DNA of 63,745 nt from Shewanella sp. MBTL60-007 (GTDB lineage: Bacteria; Pseudomonadota; Gammaproteobacteria; Enterobacterales; Shewanellaceae), in contig NZ_BPET01000030.1 in assembly GCF_019654915.1 (NCBI RefSeq), positions 1-63,745 of the forward strand, given 5' to 3'. The notes beneath the pieces were generated by a model that saw nothing but the letters and a program-made list of their open reading frames with translations, was not told the origin of the DNA and searched no databases. Shown one piece after another: positions 56,497-63,745 of this stretch (positions within the stretch are counted from its first letter, which is position 1; every line of letters starts with the position of its first letter). The position numbers were made by a program, and so were the translations under genes.

Positions 56497-56967
56497 ATGT
56501 TGACAAGGAAAATTGAGATTCTAGTCGGTCTATTTTTATTGTCCGGATTGGCAGCCTTTCTAGTGCTGGTGTTTAACGTTGCCAATGTTGAGGTTAAATC
56601 TGGTGATAGTAGTTATACGCTATATGCCAAGTTTAATAATATCGGCGGGCTCAAGGTGCGATCACCAGTGAAGGTCGGTGGCGTTGTAGTTGGTCGCGTT
56701 AGTGCAATTAACCTAGATCCTGAAAAGTTAGTCCCAGTAGTGACACTTTCGATGGACAAGCGTTATCAGGATTTTCCCGAGACCAGCACTCTATCTATTT
56801 TAACGTCAGGCTTGTTAGGCGAGCAGTTTTTGGGGCTAACCCCAGGTTTTATGGATGATGATATTGAGCTATTAGCCGATGGCGATCGTATTGAAGATAC
56901 CCATTCGGCGTTAGTACTAGAAGAGCTGATAGGACAGTTCCTCTATAGCATGGGTAAAAAGGATTAG
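56497..56967 (+). CDS. mlaD: Phospholipid transport MCE protein MlaD
   Basis: The 156-residue protein has one N-terminal TM and one MCE domain (SYTLYAKFNNIGGLKVRSPVKVGGVVVGRV). It forms a hexameric ring around the lipid path. Confidence 0.95.
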   Translation: MLTRKIEILVGLFLLSGLAAFLVLVFNVANVEVKSGDSSYTLYAKFNNIGGLKVRSPVKVGGVVVGRVSAINLDPEKLVPVVTLSMDKRYQDFPETSTLSILTSGLLGEQFLGLTPGFMDDDIELLADGDRIEDTHSALVLEELIGQFLYSMGKKD

Positions 56968-56998
56968 CCTTTTAAGAAGAGAGTTGGAGAGTTAAAGC

Positions 56999-57658
56999 AT
57001 GTTTAAAGGTTTTTATCGAACCGTAATGTTCGCCATGATGGCACTGCTAAGTGTTGGAGTTCAGGCTGCCGAAAGTACCGATATCGATCAAACCAACCCT
57101 TTTACCTTGGTTGAGGCTGTCGCTAACAAGACGTTTGCTCGTTTTCATCAAGATGAAAAGCTGATTGCTGCCGATCCCGATCATCTAAAGGTGATCGTGA
57201 CCGAAGAGTTGATGCCCTACGTTGATTATAAGTATGCCTCTTATAAGGTGTTAGGGCAGTATCTACGGGACACGACTAAAGATCAGCGAGAGCGTTTCGT
57301 TGAAGCATTTAAAGGCTATCTGATTTCGACCTATGCTCAGGCATTTACCGAATATACTGATCAAACAGTAGAATATGGCAGAGCCGAAGACTTTGTCGGT
57401 GAGAAGTTTGTGAGTGTCAATGTTCAAGTTGTCGAACCGGGCCGCCCAGCGATTAAGTTACAGTTTAAAGCCCGTCGTTTAAAAGATGGTACTTGGAAAG
57501 CGTTTGACTTAATCGCCGAAGGCGTTAGCTTGTTATCATCGAAGCAATCAGAGATCACTAACCTTGTGCGCCAGCAGGGGATCGAGTCAGTGATTGATAT
57601 GTTGAAAGAGAAGACAAATCAGCATATTGATTTGAACGCTAACGAGAAAAAGAGCTAG
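56999..57658 (+). CDS. mlaC: Periplasmic phospholipid carrier MlaC
   Basis: The 219-residue protein has a Sec signal (ending GVQA) and a Ttg2D/MlaC fold (LGQYLRDTTKDQRERFVEAFKGYLISTYA). It shuttles phospholipid between MlaA and MlaD. The stop overlaps mlaB by one base. Confidence 0.95.
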   Translation: MFKGFYRTVMFAMMALLSVGVQAAESTDIDQTNPFTLVEAVANKTFARFHQDEKLIAADPDHLKVIVTEELMPYVDYKYASYKVLGQYLRDTTKDQRERFVEAFKGYLISTYAQAFTEYTDQTVEYGRAEDFVGEKFVSVNVQVVEPGRPAIKLQFKARRLKDGTWKAFDLIAEGVSLLSSKQSEITNLVRQQGIESVIDMLKEKTNQHIDLNANEKKS

Positions 57659-57951
57659 TGGCAACATTTAAACAGCAAGGGATTAATTGCAGCGTATCGG
57701 GTCGGTTAGATCAGGATGCGGTGATCAGCCTATGGAGTGGCCGCAGTCGTATTTTGGAGCCTGATACCGCATTTTTGCAGCTATCTGGTATTGAATATTG
57801 CGACAGTGCTGGCGTGGCTTTTTTACTGGAATTAGTCAGTATATTTGCCGCCAATGGGGCGACTTTGAAGTTAATATCGCCTTCAGAGCAGCTTAAGAAA
57901 TTTATTATATTATACGATTTAAATGACTTCTTTATCGAAGAAGCTAAGTAA
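57658..57951 (+). CDS. mlaB: STAS-domain protein MlaB
   Basis: The 97-residue STAS protein has EYCDSAGVAFLLEL with the key Ser. The start is a GTG fused to the mlaC stop. It stabilises MlaF in the complex. Confidence 0.92.
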   Translation: MATFKQQGINCSVSGRLDQDAVISLWSGRSRILEPDTAFLQLSGIEYCDSAGVAFLLELVSIFAANGATLKLISPSEQLKKFIILYDLNDFFIEEAK

Positions 57952-57964
57952 GGTGAACAGTTCC

Positions 57965-58216
57965 ATGGAATGTAAAGAGATTGAGACCATCCTTTTAGAC
58001 GCGCTTTCTTTAGAGGAAGTAAAAGTGACTCAAGAGGGGACACACTACAAGATTATTGCTGTAGGTGAATGCTTTGACGGTATGGGACGAGTGAAGCAAC
58101 AGCAGACAATTTACGGCCCATTAATGGCTCACATCACTAGCGGTGAGCTACACGCTATTACGATTAATGCTTTCACGCCAACACAATGGAAGCGTGAAAA
58201 AGTCTTTAATATGTAA
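57965..58216 (+). CDS. ibaG: BolA-family protein IbaG
   Basis: The 83-residue protein has CKEIETILLDALSLEEVKVTQEGTHYKIIAVGECFDGM and a conserved Cys and His set for Fe-S coordination. The ATG at 57965 has AAGGTGA upstream and fits the usual 84-residue length. It sits between mlaB and murA as in E. coli. Confidence 0.92.
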   Translation: MECKEIETILLDALSLEEVKVTQEGTHYKIIAVGECFDGMGRVKQQQTIYGPLMAHITSGELHAITINAFTPTQWKREKVFNM

Positions 58217-58228
58217 TCGCGGATTTAG

Positions 58229-59500
<1,272 letters not shown>

Positions 59501-59517
59501 GCAGTGACCTTTTTGAT

Positions 59518-59556
59518 AAAAGCCATTTAAGTTTAAAAACTTAAATGGCTTTTTTG
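59518..59556 (+). terminator. Intrinsic terminator after murA
   Basis: AGCCATTTAAGTTT (59521-59534) and AAACTTAAATGGCT (59537-59550) pair, extended by AAA and TTT, with a T run after. Confidence 0.93.
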
Positions 59557-59640
59557 TTTTATGAGCTAGCGCAAGTTACAGCCTAGTAAAACAGGAAGCA
59601 GATCAAAAAACAGCCCAGAGTCAGATGCTATGTTGATGGT

Positions 59641-61035
59641 ATGCCTGTTTTTGTCACATTTAACATCTATCTCTTTTATGGCCTCGTTTTTTTCTCGATG
59701 GGCTGTGCCGTTGTTTTTCGTAATTTTCGCTATAGCCAATTAAAGGTCGCTCCAACGCTGTGGGCGTTGGCGGTATTTGGTTTTTCCCATGCCTTCCATG
59801 AATGGTCTGAGCTCTATGTACTGATATTTTCAGATCATATCGCGCCAGAGTATCGTTTATTAACCCAATGGCTCTGTTTGGCAAAGCTATTCTTATCTTA
59901 TGCAGCTCTGATGGTGTTTGCTTGGCAGATATTGACTATTAGCAATAAGCGTCTTGCCTATATAGGTCATGGGCTGATTATTGCGTTATTACTGAGTTAT
60001 GCCTACTTAGTGATCCCAGATCTTCATCATCTTGCTGTAAATCAAGCCGGTTTTTCTGAGGCTAGTCAATACACCCGAATCTTAATCGGCTTCGGTAGTG
60101 CGATGCTAGCTGGTATTGGAATGGTGGTCTACGGCAACAGCTTACGCCAAGAAGAACACGGCTATGGTTTTTACTTCGCACTGAGCGGCATGGGTTTAAT
60201 GATTTATGGCGTACTCTCAGGGTTAGTGCCAACCGAATATCACTACAGCGTGCCTATCTATCGCACATTGGCCGGTGGGATCATTTTAGTCGCTCTATTT
60301 AAGGCGCTTAAAGTCTTTGATCTAGAGAAGGAGCGCAAGACTGCCGCTAAGCTCAAACGTGCGATTGAAGCCGATAAGTATAAGGCGATTGGTCAGCTTG
60401 CTATGGGCGTGGCTCATGAGATCAATAACCCTTTAGCATCATCGACATTAGCGCTGGATCTATGGGAGAGAAAGCATCCCCACCTTTCTGAGTCAGAAGA
60501 GAATTACCTAAGCCGTGTTCGCTTAGGTATTGAGCGCGCATCCTCAATAAGTAAAGAGCTACTCAATTACGCAAGGCCTGCCTCAGGCAGGCGCTGCTTT
60601 GTCTCTCTTAGGGAGATATTAGATTCTGCAGCTAAGTTGCTATCACACCGCACCAAGCAGCATTCAATTGAATTTGAGTGCAGTCGTAATATTGTGCTCT
60701 ATGCTGAGAAAGTAAAGTTAGAAGAGTTGTTTATAAACCTTTTATGCAATGCGATTGACGCGTCGAGTCCACAGAGTTCAATTTTTGTCACTGCGACGCA
60801 AGACGAGCATAAGGTCTGCGTGACTGTTGAGGATTTTGGTTGTGGGATGACAAAGGAGGAACTGACTCGCGCGCCAGAATTATTCTATTCCACCAAGGCA
60901 TTAGGGCAAGGCACTGGTTTAGGCTTGGCGATCTGTGAGCAGATAGTCGCACTACATAATGGGAAAATGCATATTGTGAGCAGTAAACAGAAGGGCACTA
61001 GGGTCGAACTCACTTTTTATCGGGAGCAGCATTGA
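59641..61035 (+). CDS. Sensor histidine kinase with multi-TM sensing region
   Basis: The 464-residue kinase has seven or so TM segments in residues 1-225, a cytoplasmic H-box (AMGVAHEINNPLASSTLAL), an N-box (INLLCNAIDASSP) and G-boxes (DFGCGM and GLGLAICEQIVALHNG). The stop codon overlaps the response regulator start by one base. No periplasmic domain is seen, so it may sense membrane state or a small diffusible signal. Confidence 0.9.
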   Translation: MPVFVTFNIYLFYGLVFFSMGCAVVFRNFRYSQLKVAPTLWALAVFGFSHAFHEWSELYVLIFSDHIAPEYRLLTQWLCLAKLFLSYAALMVFAWQILTISNKRLAYIGHGLIIALLLSYAYLVIPDLHHLAVNQAGFSEASQYTRILIGFGSAMLAGIGMVVYGNSLRQEEHGYGFYFALSGMGLMIYGVLSGLVPTEYHYSVPIYRTLAGGIILVALFKALKVFDLEKERKTAAKLKRAIEADKYKAIGQLAMGVAHEINNPLASSTLALDLWERKHPHLSESEENYLSRVRLGIERASSISKELLNYARPASGRRCFVSLREILDSAAKLLSHRTKQHSIEFECSRNIVLYAEKVKLEELFINLLCNAIDASSPQSSIFVTATQDEHKVCVTVEDFGCGMTKEELTRAPELFYSTKALGQGTGLGLAICEQIVALHNGKMHIVSSKQKGTRVELTFYREQH

Positions 61036-61673
61036 TGATCACAGTTTTGTTAGCTGAGGATGATAGAGAGCTTAGCCGAAATATGGTTGAGATCCTTGAG
61101 CTTGAGGGATTTAGTGTTACAGCGGTTGAAAGTGCAGAAGCTGCGATTAGAGCTAGCGAGAAACAACATTTTGATATTGCACTGATGGACTTGCTGATGA
61201 CGGGCATGACTGGAGTCGAAGCTATCTCGAACCTAAGACAAAATCAGCCGTTAATTGCAGTTATTATTATTACCGCTTATGCCACCGTCGATACGGCCGT
61301 GGATGCCATGAAAAAAGGGGCCGATAGTGTGATGACAAAGCCTTTTAAAAGCGATGAACTCATCGTCACCATAAAGCGAAGCCTAGCAGAGAAGCAGCTG
61401 TTTAAGAGTCGTGTCGATCTCGACCCTGATCTTGTCTACAGCGCACTGGCGAACCCTTATCGACGTAAAGCCCTTAATGTATTGGCAATCCATAAGGGCG
61501 TTAAATTTATGGATCTATGCCGCCTAGTTGAAATTGAGGACCATACAAAGTTTAATTTTCATCTGCGGCAGTTAAAAAAGGCGGGTCTTGTGATGCAAAA
61601 TGAGAACAAGCTCTACATTTTGACAAATACAGGTCAATTCATGTTAACAAATCACAACATTTTTAATGCGTAA
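61035..61673 (+). CDS. Response regulator with ArsR-like winged-helix output
   Basis: The 212-residue protein has a receiver (about 1-120; LLAEDDRELSRNMVEIL, phospho-Asp in IALMDLLMTGMTG, and TKPF) followed by a C-terminal domain (about 135-212; YSALANPYRRKALNVLAIHKGVKFMDLCRLVEIEDHTKFNFHLRQLKKAGLVMQ). That output resembles ArsR/HTH_20-like winged helices, not the OmpR, NarL or NtrC types. It is coupled to the kinase. The next gene, an octahaem cytochrome, is a likely target. Confidence 0.85.
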   Translation: MITVLLAEDDRELSRNMVEILELEGFSVTAVESAEAAIRASEKQHFDIALMDLLMTGMTGVEAISNLRQNQPLIAVIIITAYATVDTAVDAMKKGADSVMTKPFKSDELIVTIKRSLAEKQLFKSRVDLDPDLVYSALANPYRRKALNVLAIHKGVKFMDLCRLVEIEDHTKFNFHLRQLKKAGLVMQNENKLYILTNTGQFMLTNHNIFNA

Positions 61674-61716
61674 AACTTCTTATGTAACAATGCTTTGCCT
61701 GGTTGTTGATAACTAA

Positions 61717-61745
61717 AGTTCACAACTTTCTGTGAGTGGTGAACT
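61717..61745. promoter_or_regulatory. Inverted repeat upstream of octahaem cytochrome 2
   Basis: AGTTCAC (61717-61723) and GTGAACT (61739-61745) are exact complements with 15 bases between, giving a 22-base centre spacing. They lie about 120 bases before the start codon. The same heptamer pair occurs, in the opposite order, upstream of the paralog at 6426-6467. Confidence 0.45.
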
Positions 61746-61863
61746 CTGGTTATCTATCTCTTTAGTAGTAACTCTTCAATACTTGATTCATGCCCAAAGA
61801 GGCATATCAGTCGCCACTCCCTGCAACGTTGGCGATATGAATAGCAATGTTGAGGATGAACTT

Positions 61864-63522
61864 ATGAACGCACACATTCCATATAAAAAGCTGATACTGG
61901 CCAGCATGATTACTATGTTGGCTGCTTGTGGCAGCGACAACGATGACAATACTAATCTACCCGAAGAAAACACTCCCCCCGTTGCGGTAGCTGACTTTGC
62001 CAATGTCTTGGCTGAAGAGGTTGTGACGATTGATGTACTTGCCAATGATACCGATGCCGATGGCGATACATTAACAATCGTTTCTGTTGATTCGGGTAAC
62101 GCAGTAATAAAAGACGGCAAGGTCGATTTTACTGCAGGCACTGAAGCGGGAGAGGTGAAGTTTAATTACACGATAACCGATGGCACTGATGAGGCGTCTG
62201 CTGTTGTGACAGTCACGGTTGAAGCGCAACCAGAGCCTGAACCACTAACTTATGTTGGCAGCGCCGCTTGTGCGGGTTGTCATAGCGATCAACATAAGAC
62301 GTTTGCTAAAACTGGCCATAACTTCAAGATCCAAAAAATTGCTAACGGTGAGCAACCCGTGTTTCCTTATACTCCAGAAGCAACGATTACCGGAGCAATC
62401 GATTTGTTAGTTGATTCAACACCTAACAATACTCTTGGAGCCCCAACTAGCTACGATGATGTAAGTTATGTTGTCGGTGGTTATCACTGGAAGATGCGCT
62501 GGTTAGATGCTGAAGGTTATATTGTCACTGGTGAAAACGTGCAATATAACATTCGTAATAGCGCCGGTGAGCTGAATATTCCTGACAATCATCCTGCTGA
62601 CCCAGACGTGATGGGTAACTATAAGACTAGCGAGTTCGATTATCAGTATAAGTGTGGTAACTGCCATACAACAGGTTGGAAGCGTACGACCACTGAAGAT
62701 GGGGATACGCGTAACCTTGACCGTCAAGATAGTCTACCGGGCATGGGCGGTACCTTTGCCGAGCAAGGTGTTCAGTGTGAAGCTTGTCACGGTGCAGGTA
62801 GTGAGCACATTAAGGCACCGACCAAAGCTAACATTACTAAAATCGCTTTGGCTCGTACTACAGAAGACTTCCTAGCTGAAGATATGGCGTTTGGTAAGGC
62901 TGTGACCTGCGGTGAATGTCATACACGTGATGGTGAGAAGGATTACCCAACGTATGTGAGCGCATATAACGCAGCCTTCCCTGATGGTAGCCAAGTGGGT
63001 GGACGCATTATCTCTAGTGGCGGCCTATCTAAGCACCACCAGACTGCAGATGAAATACTTGGTGTGGTTCCTGAAGCCCACGGTAGTTATCAAGCGGGTG
63101 ACGAGATTGGTCCTAAGCGTAATATGAGCTGTACAACTTGTCATGACTCTCATAAGTCGACGGTCAATCAAGATAGTGCCGATGGCCTACATGCTGGAGC
63201 GGTGAAAGCATGTACTGATTGTCACGATAAAGAGTTCACCGATGGTGGTGGTTCATTTGGTCATGCAAATATGGCTGAATGTACAACATGTCATATGCCA
63301 AAGCTTGCCAAGAGTGCAGTGACTCATCTAGGTAAAGACGGCACAACAGCTTTCGGTGATGTGAAGTCTCATCTATTTACTATCGACTTAGACCCAGCGG
63401 CTAAGCAGTTCACTGAAGATGGTAAGTTCCAAATGCCTTGGTCAACTGCACAGTACTCATGTGGTGAATGTCATGCAGATTATGCGGACAAAGCTGCGGC
63501 GCTGCCTAAAATCCATAAATAA
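61864..63522 (+). CDS. Octahaem c-type cytochrome lipoprotein with Ig-like domain, copy 2
   Basis: The ATG at 61864 is chosen because TGAGGATG lies upstream and a lipoprotein signal follows (MLAACGS, Cys22); a GTG at 61732 is less likely. An Ig/cadherin-like domain (about 35-125, NDTDADGDTLTIV) leads into eight CXXCH motifs: CAGCH, CGNCH, CEACH, CGECH, CTTCH, CTDCH, CTTCH and CGECH. It shares architecture with the protein at 6783. It is expected to be a periplasm-facing or surface lipoprotein in electron transfer. It follows the two-component pair by 190 bases. Confidence 0.92.
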   Translation: MNAHIPYKKLILASMITMLAACGSDNDDNTNLPEENTPPVAVADFANVLAEEVVTIDVLANDTDADGDTLTIVSVDSGNAVIKDGKVDFTAGTEAGEVKFNYTITDGTDEASAVVTVTVEAQPEPEPLTYVGSAACAGCHSDQHKTFAKTGHNFKIQKIANGEQPVFPYTPEATITGAIDLLVDSTPNNTLGAPTSYDDVSYVVGGYHWKMRWLDAEGYIVTGENVQYNIRNSAGELNIPDNHPADPDVMGNYKTSEFDYQYKCGNCHTTGWKRTTTEDGDTRNLDRQDSLPGMGGTFAEQGVQCEACHGAGSEHIKAPTKANITKIALARTTEDFLAEDMAFGKAVTCGECHTRDGEKDYPTYVSAYNAAFPDGSQVGGRIISSGGLSKHHQTADEILGVVPEAHGSYQAGDEIGPKRNMSCTTCHDSHKSTVNQDSADGLHAGAVKACTDCHDKEFTDGGGSFGHANMAECTTCHMPKLAKSAVTHLGKDGTTAFGDVKSHLFTIDLDPAAKQFTEDGKFQMPWSTAQYSCGECHADYADKAAALPKIHK

Positions 63523-63555
63523 AAATAAGCTCATCATTATTTAGTCCCTCCCGAC

Positions 63556-63588
63556 AAGCCACGCTAACCTATTTAGCGTGGCTTTTTT
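63556..63588 (+). terminator. Intrinsic terminator after octahaem cytochrome 2
   Basis: AAGCCACGCTAA (63556-63567) pairs with TTAGCGTGGCTT (63573-63584) around CCTAT, followed by a T run. Confidence 0.94.
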
Positions 63589-63599
63589 TGTACCCCGAA

Positions 63600-63745
63600 G
63601 GCTGAGACGGTAAGGCTAAGACGGTAAGGCTAAGACGGTAAGGCTAAGACGGTAAGGCTAAGACGGTAAGGCTAAGACGGTAAGGCTAAGACGGTAAGGC
63701 TAAGACGGTAAGGCTAAGACGGTAAGGCTAAGACGGTAAGGCTAA
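63600..63745. repeat. 14-bp tandem repeat array reaching window end
   Basis: The unit GGCTAAGACGGTAA occurs in at least ten copies plus a partial eleventh to 63745. The first unit has GGCTGAG. All later units are identical, which suggests recent expansion. The period is not a multiple of three and the unit contains TAA, so it is non-coding. The array continues past the window. Confidence 0.97.

Noticed and set aside
63600..63745. CRISPR array
   Set aside because: The units are 14 bases, contiguous and without unique spacers, so this is a simple tandem repeat.

Overview
The window reads as the chromosome of a marine gammaproteobacterium of the Alteromonadales, most probably Shewanella or a close relative. 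The evidence is the complete kdsD-kdsC-lptCAB-rpoN-hpf-ptsN-rapZ-ptsO block, the divergent mlaFEDCB-ibaG-murA block, multihaem c-type cytochrome lipoproteins, a secreted chitinase and many solitary sensory genes. Genus is inferred from gene content and arrangement only.

Positions 1-13.5 kb are accessory. They hold a chitinase behind a cyclic-di-GMP-I riboswitch, a Tat-exported HisC-like aminotransferase, a cysteine-synthase-family enzyme, an AraC regulator, an octahaem cytochrome lipoprotein, a solute-binding protein overlapping a GGDEF-EAL membrane protein, and a second Tat-exported PLP enzyme. Positions 13.9-17.5 kb carry ppiB, a DUF1275 membrane protein, a Bcr/CflA-type MFS pump and a divergent AraC regulator. 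Positions 17.5-24 kb are a nickel module: nikR divergent from an overlapping nikABCDE operon with a candidate NikR operator, followed by a DUF134 regulator and a NifX-like protein with a Gly-Cys tail.

Positions 24-34 kb contain a molbindin, rlmC, a YcaD-like MFS protein, an RlmI-like methyltransferase, an RND pump pair and a small lipase-like hydrolase. Positions 34-39.2 kb pair a histidine kinase and OmpR-type regulator divergently with a three-gene undecaprenyl-phosphate sugar cassette (GT2, GT-C, GtrA). Positions 39.3-45 kb hold an FG-GAP protein, a DUF4397 lipoprotein, a tiny HTH gene in a region rich in inverted repeats, an OmpA-like lipoprotein and an orphan ModA-like protein. Positions 45-59.5 kb are the envelope and nitrogen-PTS core: mgtE, ptsO, rapZ, ptsN, hpf, rpoN, lptBAC, kdsCD and yrbG on the minus strand, then mlaFEDCB, ibaG and murA on the plus strand. 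Positions 59.6-63.7 kb encode a multi-TM histidine kinase, a response regulator with an ArsR-like winged helix, a second octahaem cytochrome lipoprotein paralogous to the first, and a 14-bp tandem repeat running off the window end.

The most notable points are the riboswitch whose P1 strand is shared with a terminator ahead of the chitinase, with a c-di-GMP enzyme 7 kb away; the twin Ig-domain octahaem lipoproteins; the unusual response regulator beside one of them; and the structured, nearly gene-free stretch at 42.5-43.2 kb. No tRNA, rRNA, CRISPR array, insertion sequence or prophage was seen.
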